In this document: one piece after another, positions 1 through 8,747 of the stretch
Numbering within the stretch: the stretch's first letter is position 1
Layout of the letters: each line of letters starts with the position of its first letter
Assembly: GCA_944381405.1 (NCBI GenBank)
Contig: CALWLA010000002.1
Coordinates: forward strand, 62,001 to 126,000
Reading direction: 5' to 3'
Length of the DNA stretch: 64,000 bases
DNA from: an uncultured Lachnospiraceae bacterium
GTDB taxonomy: Bacteria > Bacillota > Clostridia > Lachnospirales > Lachnospiraceae
The notes under the pieces: generated by a model
What the model was told of the DNA's origin: nothing
The model's database searches: none
What the model saw: only the letters and a program-made list of their open reading frames with translations
Translations under genes and position numbers: made by a program

Positions 1-434
1 TCGTTCATAGCCCGCTCCATTTTGTAGAATTTCGGGGTCCGGAAAATGCCAGAGACCGTTCCGTAAACATAATGGGCGTGAAGTCCCGCCTTGACGTTGT
101 CCAGCACCGACAGGTTGCCGAAAAGCCGGATATTCTGGAAGGTACGGGCGATGCCCGCGTGGTTGATGTCGATGGTATGCTTGCCTGTGATATTTTCGCC
201 GTCCAGCAGGATGCTTCCCGTGTCCGGCTTGTACACGCCAGTAAGCAGGTTGAACACCGTGGTCTTACCTGCGCCGTTGGGTCCGATGAGGCCGTAAAGC
301 TCATGCTTTTTGATCTGCATGTGGAAATTTTCCACGGCCTTCAGGCCGCCGAAGGAAATGCTCAGGTTTTCCACATTCAGCATCAGGCCCTTTTCCTGCC
401 TTACATCTGCCGCTTTGATGATCTTCTCTTCCAT
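1..434 (-). CDS. livG: LivG-type ABC transporter ATPase, branched-chain amino acid importer (partial)
   Basis: This is the start of one of the two ATPases that power a branched-chain amino acid (HAAT family) importer from the cytoplasmic side. Only the first 144 or so codons are in the window; the rest lies beyond base 1. A Walker A motif GPNGAGKT is visible at residues 51-58, followed by the LivG-typical stretch ARTFQNIRLF around the Q-loop. The ATG shares one base with the livM stop codon (TGATG), and the ribosome binding site GGAGG lies inside the end of livM, so the two genes are translationally coupled. A livF gene is expected just outside the window. Confidence 0.93.
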   Translation of the reverse strand, partial: MEEKIIKAADVRQEKGLMLNVENLSISFGGLKAVENFHMQIKKHELYGLIGPNGAGKTTVFNLLTGVYKPDTGSILLDGENITGKHTIDINHAGIARTFQNIRLFGNLSVLDNVKAGLHAHYVYGTVSGIFRTPKFYKMERAMN

Positions 435-1504
435 CACTGGGCCTCCTTTCCGGCTTCAGCCTTTTTCCCGCTGAAGAAACGCTCCTTTATGCTCTTTCTC
501 CAAGCGATGGCCTTGGGCGCCGAGTTAAAGAGCATCATGGTGATCAGCACGATGGCATAGATCAGCATCCGGTAGTCTGAGAGAAATCTGAGCTTTTCCG
601 GAAGGATGGTCAGGATAAAGGCCGCGATGACGGAGCCCCGGATATTTCCGATGCCGCCCAGCACCACGAACACCAGGATCATGATGGACTGGTTGTAGCC
701 GAAGTTCTTAGAGGTGGCCTGGAGGGTGCTTAAGTTATGGGAATACAGCACGCCTGCGACGCCTGCCAGAGCTGCAGAGATCACAAAGGCCATCATCTTG
801 TACTTGGAAACGGAAAGTCCGATGGACTCCGCTGCGATCCGGTTGTCCCGGATGGCCATGATGGCTCTTCCCTGTCTGGAATTCACCAGATTCAGCACGA
901 TGAACAGGGTGATGAACACCAGGATGATGCCGGTGGTAAAGGTAGCCGTCCTGGGCAGGCCGCTGATTCCCTGGGCGCCGTTGATGATCTCGATGCCGTT
1001 CTCGCTCAGTCCAAGGCTCAGGGAATCCTTCATGGAAAAATGCAGTCCATTTTCATCCACACCTACATACACGGCGTTCACCACGTTTTTGATGATCTCG
1101 CCAAAGGCCAGGGTGACGATGGCCAGATAGTCTCCCCGAAGCCGCAGGACGGGGATACCGATGAGAAATCCGAACACTGCCGTTACAGCAGCGCCGATCA
1201 CAAGGGCCAGCAAAAGCTCTGCCATCTCCGGGATCTTTCCATCCACACAGACGGCGAAGATGGCGCTGGAATAAGCACCGATGCACATGAAGCCGGCATG
1301 GCCCAGGGACAGCTCTCCAGAGATGCCCACCACCAGGTTCAGGGAAACCGCCAGGATCACATAGTAACAGATGGGCACCATCAGTCCCTTCATCAGGGAG
1401 GACATGTTGCCGCTCATGATCAGTCCCTGACAGATCAGATAAAACAGCAGAACCATGGCATAGGTGATGGCATTCTGTCTGAAGGTTTTGTTTTTGATTT
1501 TCAT
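434..1504 (-). CDS. livM: LivM-type ABC permease, branched-chain amino acid importer
   Basis: A 356-residue polytopic inner-membrane permease that pairs with LivH to form the channel of the branched-chain amino acid importer. It shows a run of hydrophobic segments from residue 12 on, and the family hallmark segment NLVVGISGELSLGHAGF near residues 56-72. The C-terminal half carries the conserved region GVAGVLYSHNL and a later glycine-rich GGIGNIRGS cytoplasmic loop that contacts the ATPase. The start has GGGAGG seven bases upstream. It follows livH by 16 bp and overlaps livG by one base, giving the order livK-livH-livM-livG. The length is normal for the family. Confidence 0.95.
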   Translation of the reverse strand: MKIKNKTFRQNAITYAMVLLFYLICQGLIMSGNMSSLMKGLMVPICYYVILAVSLNLVVGISGELSLGHAGFMCIGAYSSAIFAVCVDGKIPEMAELLLALVIGAAVTAVFGFLIGIPVLRLRGDYLAIVTLAFGEIIKNVVNAVYVGVDENGLHFSMKDSLSLGLSENGIEIINGAQGISGLPRTATFTTGIILVFITLFIVLNLVNSRQGRAIMAIRDNRIAAESIGLSVSKYKMMAFVISAALAGVAGVLYSHNLSTLQATSKNFGYNQSIMILVFVVLGGIGNIRGSVIAAFILTILPEKLRFLSDYRMLIYAIVLITMMLFNSAPKAIAWRKSIKERFFSGKKAEAGKEAQ

Positions 1505-1520
1505 TTGATGCCTCCCGCCT

Positions 1521-2405
1521 TTATACTTTTTCCTGAATCTGCTTGCCCAGAAGACCCGTGGGCCGTACCAGAAGCACGATGATCAGCACGGAGAACACGA
1601 TAGCATCCGAAAGCTGTGAGGAAATATATGCCTTGGACAGATTCTCGATGACGCCCATGGCGATGCCGCCGATGAGGGCTCCGGGAATGGAGCCGATGCC
1701 GCCGAATACGGCTGCCGTAAAGGCCTTGATGCCGGGCATGGCGCCGGTGGTGGAGGAAAGCACCGGATAGGAGGAACAAAGCAGCACTCCTGCAATGGCC
1801 GCCAGTGCGGAACCGATGGCAAAGGTCACGGCGATGGTGCGGTTCACGTTGATGCCCATCAGGGTAGCTGCTCCCTTGTCCTCGGAAACTGCCAGCATGG
1901 CCTGGCCGGTTTTCGTCCGGTTGATGAAGGTGGTCAGGGCCAGAAGGATCACGGCGCAGCTCAGGATGGTCACCAGGGTCTCGCCGGAAACCGTTACCTG
2001 CCCGCCCATCAGGGACAGAGACGGCACATGGATCACGGACTGGAAGGACTTGGTATCAGCGCCGAAGATGATCAGGGCTGCGTTCTGCAGAAAATAGCTG
2101 ACGCCGATGGCCGTGATCAGGACGCTCAGGGAAGAAGCCTCTCTCAGAGGCTTGTAGGCGATGCGCTCGATGGTCACGCCCAGCACCGTGCAGACGATCA
2201 CTGCCGCCAGGATTCCCACAAGGGGAGGCATGCCCATGGTGGAGCATACCACAAAGACCGTATACCCTCCCACCATGATAACGTCGCCGTGGGCAAAGTT
2301 CAGCATTTTCGCGATTCCGTAAACCATGGTATAGCCCAAGGCTATGATGGCGTATACGGAGCCTAAGCTGATTCCGTTGATAAGATATGTAAGAAAGCTT
2401 GACAT
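1521..2405 (-). CDS. livH: LivH-type ABC permease, branched-chain amino acid importer
   Basis: A 294-residue permease, the partner of LivM in the membrane channel. It starts with the family-typical MSSFLTYLINGISLGSVYAI and has the LivH signature MLNFAHGDVIMVGGY at residues 34-48. Near the C-terminus GAMPGIKAFTAAVFGGIGSIPGA forms the ATPase-contacting loop. AAGGA lies upstream of the ATG. It is separated from livK by 119 bp that hold a strong hairpin, so its transcript level is probably lower than that of the binding protein. Length and topology are ordinary for the family. Confidence 0.95.
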   Translation of the reverse strand: MSSFLTYLINGISLGSVYAIIALGYTMVYGIAKMLNFAHGDVIMVGGYTVFVVCSTMGMPPLVGILAAVIVCTVLGVTIERIAYKPLREASSLSVLITAIGVSYFLQNAALIIFGADTKSFQSVIHVPSLSLMGGQVTVSGETLVTILSCAVILLALTTFINRTKTGQAMLAVSEDKGAATLMGINVNRTIAVTFAIGSALAAIAGVLLCSSYPVLSSTTGAMPGIKAFTAAVFGGIGSIPGALIGGIAMGVIENLSKAYISSQLSDAIVFSVLIIVLLVRPTGLLGKQIQEKV

Positions 2406-2453
2406 AAGTATCGATCCTTTCCAAAGGTTTTTTCTGCCGTCTTACAGACTAAC

Positions 2454-2486
2454 ATTTGAGGGCTTCCGGAATGAAAGCCCTCAAAT
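2454..2486 (-). terminator. Hairpin between livK and livH
   Basis: A 12-bp perfect stem (ATTTGAGGGCTT paired with AAGCCCTCAAAT) with a 9-nt loop lies in the livK-livH gap. There is no T-run after it, so it looks like an RNA-stabilising or partial-termination hairpin that would raise binding-protein expression over the permeases, rather than a full terminator. Confidence 0.7.
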
Positions 2487-2524
2487 CGGTCCTGCATATT
2501 CATGAAACAGCCGAAGCTGTCAGC

Positions 2525-3745
2525 TTACTCCAGTGACTTGTAAGCGCCGTTTTCGATCACGACTGCCTTGGGAGCCTTGTTGGGCTCGCCGTTCTCGTCA
2601 AAGGAGATGCCCTGTCCGGTAAGGCCGTCCAGCGTTACCTCTGTCATAGCCGTCTTCATGGCCTCGCACATATCGGAGATCTCCATATCCGGCGTGATGT
2701 CGGCAGCCTCTGCTGCAGCCTTGATGACATAGAGGCAGTCATAAGCGTCTGCTGCGAACTGGATCGGGGTCTCGCCGTAAGCCTCCTCGTAAGCTGCGAC
2801 GAAGTTCTGGGTCAGCTCGTCTTCAGCATCTGCGGAGAAGGGGGTCAGAAGCATCAGGCCCTCTGCCAGGGAAGTATCGAAATCCGGAAGATCCAGGATA
2901 CCGTCCATACCGTCGCAGCCGAAGAACTTGGGCGCCCAGCCCATCTCGTCCGCCTGCTTCAGCACCAGGGAAGCCTCGGTGTAATAGAAGGGAAGGAATA
3001 CCAGCTCTGCGCCTGCATCCTTCAGCTTCTGCAGCTGGGTCTTGAAGTCCGTCTTGGACTCGGAGTTGAAGGACTCTGCGCCAACCACCTCCAGGCCCTG
3101 GTTCTGGGCTTCCTTTACGAAGTTCTCATAGATGCCGGATGAGTAGGTATCGGAGTTATCGTAGATCACGCCTACCTTCTGCGCAACGCCGTTCTCGGCG
3201 ATATACTGAGCGGACTTGGTACCCTGTGCCGGGTCAGAGAAGCACATCCGGTATACGTTGGCGGGCTTGGTGATGTCAGCCGTGGTGCCGGAGGGGGTGA
3301 TCTGGAACATGTTGTCGTTTTCCGTTTCAGCGATGACAGACATGCAAGCGCCGGAGGTGGTGGTTCCTACGAACATCTGCATTCCGCCGTCCTTTAAGGT
3401 GTTGTATGCGTTGATGGCCTTCTCGCCGTCTGCCTCGTCATCCTCGAAGAGCCACTTTACCTGGTAGCCGTTGATACCGCCGTTGGCGTTGATCTCGTCT
3501 ACCGCTACCTGGCCGCCGTTCTGAACTGCGGTGCCGTAAAGGGCGCTGCCGCCGGTGAGGGGGCCTGAACCGCCGATGACAAAGACTGCGTCGCTGGAAG
3601 CTGCTCCGCTGTCCTCAGCGCTGTCTGCTGCTGCTCCTCCTGCTGCCGCAGTGGTCTCTGCGGTGCTGTTGGAGCCGCCGCAGGCTGCAAGCGATACGGT
3701 CATGGCTGCTGCCATGGCTGCGCACATCATTCTTTTCATTTTCAT
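2525..3745 (-). CDS. livK: Branched-chain amino acid ABC transporter substrate-binding lipoprotein
   Basis: A 406-residue surface lipoprotein of the periplasmic-binding-protein type I fold, which captures the amino acid and delivers it to LivHM. The N-terminus is a lipoprotein signal (MKMKRMMCAAMAAAMTVSLA) ending in the lipobox LAAC with Cys22, followed by a Ser/Thr/Ala-rich linker to about residue 50. The mature domain begins FVIGGSGPLTGGSALYG, as in Leu/Ile/Val-binding proteins, and GTTTSGACMSV matches the ligand-contacting region. A near-consensus promoter lies upstream. Substrate specificity among Leu, Ile, Val or other ligands cannot be read from the sequence. Confidence 0.92.
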   Translation of the reverse strand: MKMKRMMCAAMAAAMTVSLAACGGSNSTAETTAAAGGAAADSAEDSGAASSDAVFVIGGSGPLTGGSALYGTAVQNGGQVAVDEINANGGINGYQVKWLFEDDEADGEKAINAYNTLKDGGMQMFVGTTTSGACMSVIAETENDNMFQITPSGTTADITKPANVYRMCFSDPAQGTKSAQYIAENGVAQKVGVIYDNSDTYSSGIYENFVKEAQNQGLEVVGAESFNSESKTDFKTQLQKLKDAGAELVFLPFYYTEASLVLKQADEMGWAPKFFGCDGMDGILDLPDFDTSLAEGLMLLTPFSADAEDELTQNFVAAYEEAYGETPIQFAADAYDCLYVIKAAAEAADITPDMEISDMCEAMKTAMTEVTLDGLTGQGISFDENGEPNKAPKAVVIENGAYKSLE

Positions 3746-3823
3746 AATCGTATCCTCCCTTACTGCTATAATCGGATATTATAACTTCTGGAAAAACCAT
3801 AATCCCGATTGATATAGTTCGTC

Positions 3824-3852
3824 ATTATAAATATTCTGTAACCTCCTGTCAA
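3824..3852 (-). promoter_or_regulatory. Promoter of the liv operon
   Basis: A perfect sigma-A-type promoter: TTGACA (3852-3847), 17-bp spacer, TATAAT (3829-3824). Transcription should begin near 3817, giving a leader of about 70 nt before livK, which has the ribosome site GGGAGG. Confidence 0.88.
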
Positions 3853-3862
3853 CGTTCGCCGT

Positions 3863-3894
3863 AAAAAAAAGAGGAAAACGCATCGTTTCCTCTT
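3863..3894 (-). terminator. Terminator after gpsA
   Basis: The stem AAGAGGAAA/TTTCCTCTT is followed on the minus strand by eight T residues. It ends the der-plsY-gpsA unit and separates it from the liv promoter. A T-rich stretch also follows on plus, so it could act in both directions. Confidence 0.85.
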
Positions 3895-3964
3895 TCTTTT
3901 ATAATTTACGGTTATACTTATGTCCGGCTTATGTTTATATAAGGATACAATCCTCCTATAATGA

Positions 3965-4975
3965 TCAGCCTTGCCAGGAAAGCTCCGGATGCTCCACGGT
4001 CCTGTCCCGGCACATCAGGTCGGAAACTGCCTCCGCCGCCGGCTTTCCTTCAAACAGGATCCGGTTCACTTCTTCGATGATGGGCACGGATACGCCGTAC
4101 CGGTCCGCCAGCTGCTTGCCTGCCTTGGCAGAATAGACGCCCTCCACCACCATCTGCACCTCATCCATGGCCTCCTGCATGGTCTTTCCCTGACCGATCA
4201 GGACGCCGGCCCTGCGGTTGCGGCTGTGTCTGGATTCGCAGGTGACGATGAGATCCCCGAGGCCAGTCAGCCCGTAAAAGGTCACCGGGCTTCCCCCCAT
4301 GGCGGTACCCAGTCTTGCCAGCTCCGTAATGCCTCTGGTGATGAGGGCAGCCATGGTATTGTCTCCATAGCCCAGGCCGTCAGCCATACCTGCCGCCAGA
4401 GCGATGACGTTTTTCAGGGAGCCGCCTACCTCAACGCTCCGAACATCCGGAGAGATGTATACCCGGAATCTGGGGTTCATGAAAAGCTCCTGAATAGAAA
4501 GGGCCGTCTCCCGCCGCTTTGCGGCCGCCACCACGGCGGTGGGCATGCCGATGGACACCTCCTCCGCATGGGAGGGCCCGGAAAGTGCCGCCGCCTCCGC
4601 CTGGGGAATCTCCTCCTCGGTGATCTCCGTCTGGGTCTTCAGGCTGTCTTCCTCAATGCCCTTGGCCACGTTGACGATGATCTGTCCCTCCCGCACCAGG
4701 GGCCGCATCTTTTTTGCCGTTTCTCTTGTATATATGGAAGGAACCGCCAGAATCAGCAGGTCCTTTCCGGTGCAGGCCTCTGAAAGCTCCGCCGTAAAGC
4801 TTACGCCCTCCGGAATGGAGGCCTTGGGCAGGTTTTTATGCCGGCGGGTCTCCGAAAGCTCCCGGATCTCCTGGGGCAGGGCGGACCAAAGCGTTACCTG
4901 ATGGCCGCAGCCTGCCAGATGGATGCTCAGGGCGGTGCCCCAGGTGCCTGATCCCAATACGCCTATTTCAGCCAT
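3965..4975 (-). CDS. gpsA: NAD(P)-dependent glycerol-3-phosphate dehydrogenase
   Basis: A 336-residue cytosolic enzyme that reduces dihydroxyacetone phosphate to sn-glycerol 3-phosphate for phospholipid synthesis. It opens with the Rossmann motif GVLGSGTWGTALS, contains NVAKGIE and ALSGPSHAEEV, and the catalytic lysine lies in the segment VGGSLKNVIALAAG. Its length is standard. It follows plsY, whose product uses the glycerol 3-phosphate made here, and both follow der; this der-plsY-gpsA order is common in Firmicutes. GAGGAGAG precedes the ATG. Confidence 0.96.
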   Translation of the reverse strand: MAEIGVLGSGTWGTALSIHLAGCGHQVTLWSALPQEIRELSETRRHKNLPKASIPEGVSFTAELSEACTGKDLLILAVPSIYTRETAKKMRPLVREGQIIVNVAKGIEEDSLKTQTEITEEEIPQAEAAALSGPSHAEEVSIGMPTAVVAAAKRRETALSIQELFMNPRFRVYISPDVRSVEVGGSLKNVIALAAGMADGLGYGDNTMAALITRGITELARLGTAMGGSPVTFYGLTGLGDLIVTCESRHSRNRRAGVLIGQGKTMQEAMDEVQMVVEGVYSAKAGKQLADRYGVSVPIIEEVNRILFEGKPAAEAVSDLMCRDRTVEHPELSWQG

Positions 4976-4993
4976 GTCGTCTCTCCTCTCATG

Positions 4994-5055
4994 AAACTGC
5001 AGGGTACTTTTTTGCTAAAACTGCAGAGTGCTATTTCTGTTATAAACTGCAGGGT
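4994..5055. repeat. Three short direct repeats between plsY and gpsA
   Basis: The 12-mer AAACTGCAGRGT occurs three times, at 4994, 5018 and 5044, spaced 24 and 26 bp and each followed by a T-rich stretch. CTGCAG is itself a palindrome. The repeats fill almost the whole plsY-gpsA gap. No function is recognised. Confidence 0.75.
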
Positions 5056-5056
5056 G

Positions 5057-5716
5057 TTATTTTTTCTTTCCGAAGGAAAGCTTCCGCTCCGTTCCGGAAA
5101 GGAGTCTCTGTATGTTGGATCTGTGCTGGAAAACGATAAAGGCCGATACCAGAAGCACCAGCAAAAACAGCTCTGCGTGGTACTGAGGCGCCAGAGGCTC
5201 CGAGGCGTTCCAGCCCATATGCCGTCCGGAAAGCACCAGCAGGATGTTGGTGATGAGATATCCTGCCGCCACCAGCAGGGACCCAAAGGATACATATCTG
5301 GTGGCGATGGTGCCGCCCAGAAACAGGATGGCGCAGACGATCATCAGCACCGGATCCGAGTAAAGGATCAGGGCGCCGGTGCAGGCCACCCCCTTTCCCC
5401 CGTGAAAGTGCAGGGTCACAGGATAATTATGTCCCAGCACGGCCCCAAGTCCCGTGTAAACCGTCAGCAGATAACGCATGTCCGTCTGTTCCCGGAACAG
5501 CCAGGCTGTCAGAAACAGGGGAATCAGGGTCTTGGCAAAATCTCCCAGCATGGTGGTAAGCCCCGCCTTGGGCCCCAGGGTCCGGAGCACGTTGGTGGTC
5601 CCCACGTTGCCGCTGCCGGTCTTCGTAATATCGATGCCGTGAAATTTTGCATACAGATATCCCGTTGGAAAATTGCCAAAGAGATAACCGATCAAAAGGC
5701 ATATGAGTCGTTCCAT
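5057..5716 (-). CDS. plsY: Acyl-phosphate:glycerol-3-phosphate acyltransferase
   Basis: A 219-residue inner-membrane enzyme that moves an acyl group from acyl-phosphate to glycerol 3-phosphate, the first acylation in phospholipid synthesis. The three PlsY motifs are visible: SGNVGTTNVLR after the first membrane helix, GHNYPVTLHFHGGKGVA in the middle, and a later segment before the lysine-rich tail. Hydrophobic helices are at residues 3-20, 50-70, 80-97, 110-130 and 135-160. It sits between der and gpsA, so substrate supply and use are co-transcribed. Length is normal. Confidence 0.95.
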   Translation of the reverse strand: MERLICLLIGYLFGNFPTGYLYAKFHGIDITKTGSGNVGTTNVLRTLGPKAGLTTMLGDFAKTLIPLFLTAWLFREQTDMRYLLTVYTGLGAVLGHNYPVTLHFHGGKGVACTGALILYSDPVLMIVCAILFLGGTIATRYVSFGSLLVAAGYLITNILLVLSGRHMGWNASEPLAPQYHAELFLLVLLVSAFIVFQHRSNIQRLLSGTERKLSFGKKK

Positions 5717-5779
5717 AGATTTTGGTATCCTTTTACTTAGATTTTCGCCGGACCATCCCTTCCCGGCCCTTCCCCGGCT

Positions 5780-7111
5780 TTAATTGTCCTTGTCCTTCCG
5801 TTCCCGGATGATGAAATGCACCGGAGTCCCCAGAAAGCCGAAGGCGTCCCGGAGCCGGTTTTCGATATACCGCTGGTAGGAAAAATGGAACAGCTCCCGG
5901 TCGTTGACAAAAATGACAAAGGTGGGAGGCTCCACCGATACCTGGGTGATATAGTAAAGCCGCAGGCGTTTTCCCTTGTCGGAGGGAGGCTGCTTCATGG
6001 CGCAGGCCTCGGTCATGATCTCGTTCAGCACGCCGGTAGCTACCCGCAGGGTCTGGTTCTGCCGCACCCGGTCGATCTCCTCAAACAGCCTGTGCATGCG
6101 CTGTCCGGTCTTTGCGGAGATGAACACATACTGGGCATAGGGCATGAAGGAAAACTTCTGCTTGAGCTTTTCCAGGTATTCGTTCATGGTCTTGTCGTTC
6201 TTTTCCGCCACCGCGTCCCACTTGTTCACCACGATCAGGGCTCCCTTGCCCCGTTCGTGGGCGATGCCGGCGATCTTCGTATCCTGCTCGCTGACCCCCT
6301 CCAGGGCGTCGATGACGATCATGACGATGTTGGCCCGGTCCACCGCCGCCACGGTGCGGATGATGGAATACCGCTCGATGTCCTCTTTGATCCTGGCTTT
6401 TCGCCGCAGACCAGCCGTGTCGATGAATACATACTCCTCGCCGTTATGCACCACCTCCGTATCCACCGCGTCTCTGGTAGTGCCTGCGATATCCGAAACG
6501 ATGACCCGGTTTTCTCCCAGGAGCTTGTTGACGATGGAGGATTTTCCCACGTTGGGACGGCCTACGATGGCAACCCTGGTGCGGTCGTCCTCCTCCTGGG
6601 TTCCGGTCCCCTCCGGAAAATGGGCGGTCACCGCATCCAGAAGGTCTCCGATGCCCTGCCGTCCCTGGGCGGAAACCGGTACCGGATCTCCAAGCCCCAG
6701 ATTATAAAATTCGTAAACGTCGTTTTCCTGTTTTTTGAAGCTGTCCACCTTGTTGACACAGAGCACGATGGGCTTGCGGCTCTTGCGGAGCATGTTGGCT
6801 ACATGGTAGTCCGCATCCACCACGCCCTCCCGCACGTCCGTCAGGAAAATGATCACGTCCGCCGTCTCTACGGCGATCTCCGCCTGTTCCCGCATCTGCC
6901 GGAGGATCTGGTCGGAGGAATCCGGCTCGATGCCTCCCGTGTCTACCAGGGTAAAATAATAATTCTGCCAGTCGCAGTCCGCATAAATGCGGTCCCGGGT
7001 AACGCCGGGGGTGTCCTTTACAATGCTGAGATTCGTACCGCTCAGGGCATTGAATAAGGTGGATTTACCCACGTTGGGGCGGCCTACGATGGCTACGATA
7101 GGTTTGCTCAT
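5780..7111 (-). CDS. der: Ribosome biogenesis GTPase Der (EngA)
   Basis: A 443-residue double-GTPase that acts in assembly of the 50S ribosomal subunit. The two G domains are clear: first GRPNVGKST at residues 10-18 with DTPG and NKVD, then GRPNVGKSS near residue 185 with DTAG and NKWD. A C-terminal KH-like domain ends in the family-typical GTPVHFIIRERKD. It is the first gene of der-plsY-gpsA and has its own promoter upstream, divergent from that of the PRPP synthetase. Length is normal. Confidence 0.97.
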   Translation of the reverse strand: MSKPIVAIVGRPNVGKSTLFNALSGTNLSIVKDTPGVTRDRIYADCDWQNYYFTLVDTGGIEPDSSDQILRQMREQAEIAVETADVIIFLTDVREGVVDADYHVANMLRKSRKPIVLCVNKVDSFKKQENDVYEFYNLGLGDPVPVSAQGRQGIGDLLDAVTAHFPEGTGTQEEDDRTRVAIVGRPNVGKSSIVNKLLGENRVIVSDIAGTTRDAVDTEVVHNGEEYVFIDTAGLRRKARIKEDIERYSIIRTVAAVDRANIVMIVIDALEGVSEQDTKIAGIAHERGKGALIVVNKWDAVAEKNDKTMNEYLEKLKQKFSFMPYAQYVFISAKTGQRMHRLFEEIDRVRQNQTLRVATGVLNEIMTEACAMKQPPSDKGKRLRLYYITQVSVEPPTFVIFVNDRELFHFSYQRYIENRLRDAFGFLGTPVHFIIRERKDKDN

Positions 7112-7194
7112 TCTGTTTCTCCATTTTCAGTAGGTCTGCGCAGAAAAAAGCCCTTTTTCTCCGAAAGAGCTCCTTTCCGCATTCTGTTTTCCAT

Positions 7195-7223
7195 AGTATA
7201 CACAATATTCCCCGTTGGAGCAA
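7195..7223 (-). promoter_or_regulatory. Promoter of der
   Basis: TTGCTC (7223-7218), 17-bp spacer, TATACT (7200-7195) on minus. It lies back to back with the plus-strand promoter of the PRPP synthetase 20 bp away. Confidence 0.7.
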
Positions 7224-7243
7224 GCACAGGCGGCATTTTTCTA

Positions 7244-7272
7244 TTGACCGGTCCATTTTGAGATGCTATAGT
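7244..7272 (+). promoter_or_regulatory. Promoter of the PRPP synthetase gene
   Basis: TTGACC (7244-7249), 17-bp spacer, TATAGT (7267-7272). It leaves a leader of about 65 nt with the ribosome site AAAGGAA before the ATG at 7345. Confidence 0.8.
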
Positions 7273-7344
7273 TAGCTTAAGGAAACAGATAATGGGATAA
7301 GTGCTGTCTCCAGGAAACGTTTAATCAATAGAAAGGAACTCTTT

Positions 7345-8556
7345 ATGGCACACGATTATATCATTGAGGATCTTCCTGTCGCTCCGCTGAAACTGGCAGC
7401 CCACAAGAGCGCTCTTGACTTTGCGAAAAAGGTGGATGCCTGGCTGGTAAAATTCCGGAAGCACGACTATGAGATCATTAAGGACAAGTACCGGGACACC
7501 CTGATGCTCAGGGGCTTTGCACCGGAGACCTTCCTTCTGGATCTGGACTGCCCCCGTTTCGGAAGCGGCGAGGCCAAGGGCGTCATCCGGGAATCCGTCC
7601 GGGGCGTGGATGAGTTCATCCTCTGTGACATCACCAACTACTCCAATACCTACACCGTAAACGGATTTACCAATCACATGTCTCCTGACGACAACTACCA
7701 GGACATGAAGCGTCTCATCGGCGCCTCCATCGCCCGGACCCACAGAGTCAGCGTCATCATGCCCTTCCTCTATGAGTCCCGTCAGCACAAGCGTTCCCAA
7801 AGGGAATCCCTGGACTGCGCCATGGCTCTGGAGGAGCTGACCAACATGGGCGTCAAGAACATCATCACCTTTGATGCTCACGATCCCCGGGTACAGAATG
7901 CGATCCCCTTAAAGGGCTTCGACAATTTCATGCCTACCTATTCCTTTGTAAAGGCATTGCTGAACTACGATCCCAACATCGTCATCACAAAGGATACCTT
8001 CATGGTGATCTCTCCTGACGAGGGCGCTATGGACCGGGCCGTATATCTGGCCAACAACTTGGGTGTCGACATGGGTATGTTCTACAAGCGCCGGGATTAC
8101 TCCAAGGTAGTCAACGGCAGAAACCCCATCGTGGCCCACGAATTCCTGGGCTCCTCCGTAGAGGGCAAGACCGTGCTCATCGTGGATGACATGATCTCCT
8201 CCGGCGAATCCATGCTGGATACCGCAAAGGCCCTGAAAGAACGGAAGGCAAAGCGGGTCATCGTCTGCTGTACCTTCGGTCTTTTCACCTCCGGCTTTGA
8301 CAAGTTCGACGAATTCTACGCAAGAGAATACATCGACTGCGTCATCACCACCAACCTGAACTACCGTCCTGCAGAGATCTACACCAAGGACTGGTACTAC
8401 GAGGCGGACATGAGCAAATACATGGCCTCCATCATCAACTCCTTCAACTACGACGTGTCCCTGGAGAACGCCCTGCACTCCTCCGCAAAGATCCAGTCTC
8501 TGCTGGCGGATCACCGTTCCGACGGATACAAGTACGAAGGCAAGCTGAACCTTTAA
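7345..8556 (+). CDS. prs: Ribose-phosphate pyrophosphokinase, long variant
   Basis: This enzyme makes PRPP from ribose 5-phosphate and ATP for nucleotide, histidine and tryptophan synthesis. The PRPP-binding loop VLIVDDMISSGESM and the segment NIITFDAHDPRVQNAIPL identify it. It has 403 residues against about 310-330 for classical Prs, with extra sequence at the N-terminus (about 60 residues) and C-terminus. The usual catalytic flexible loop (RQDRK type) reads RQHKRSQRES here. It is the only plus-strand gene between 1 and 30 kb, and has its own promoter and terminator. It may be a divergent paralogue rather than the housekeeping copy. Confidence 0.88.
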   Translation: MAHDYIIEDLPVAPLKLAAHKSALDFAKKVDAWLVKFRKHDYEIIKDKYRDTLMLRGFAPETFLLDLDCPRFGSGEAKGVIRESVRGVDEFILCDITNYSNTYTVNGFTNHMSPDDNYQDMKRLIGASIARTHRVSVIMPFLYESRQHKRSQRESLDCAMALEELTNMGVKNIITFDAHDPRVQNAIPLKGFDNFMPTYSFVKALLNYDPNIVITKDTFMVISPDEGAMDRAVYLANNLGVDMGMFYKRRDYSKVVNGRNPIVAHEFLGSSVEGKTVLIVDDMISSGESMLDTAKALKERKAKRVIVCCTFGLFTSGFDKFDEFYAREYIDCVITTNLNYRPAEIYTKDWYYEADMSKYMASIINSFNYDVSLENALHSSAKIQSLLADHRSDGYKYEGKLNL

Positions 8557-8587
8557 GTTCAGGGCACCATATTCTGCAAAAGAAACA

Positions 8588-8637
8588 GAGTGTTGCTCCA
8601 TCATCAGCTTTTGATGATGTTGCAGCACTCTTTTTTT
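8588..8637 (+). terminator. Terminator of the PRPP synthetase gene
   Basis: A long stem (GAGTGTTGC with GCAGCACTC, plus inner ATCATC/GATGAT) followed by seven T residues. Confidence 0.9.
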
Positions 8638-8671
8638 GCCCGTCTTTCAGGAACCTGTTCCTGCTCCATTA

Positions 8672-8716
8672 CAAAAATAGAAGGGAGAATCCTTCTTTTC
8701 GAAGACTCTCCCTTCT
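8672..8716 (-). terminator. Terminator of the PFOR gene
   Basis: Stem AGAAGGGAGA/TCTCCCTTCT followed on minus by ATTTTTG. It lies 31 bp beyond the PFOR stop and faces the prs terminator, so the two converging genes are insulated. Confidence 0.85.
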
Positions 8717-8747
8717 GGTTTAAAGATCGATTCTGTTGGAACCGTTT

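Noticed and set aside
3505..3690. Ala/Gln-rich minus frame within the binding protein gene
   Set aside because: It is the low-complexity linker of the lipoprotein read in a shifted frame.
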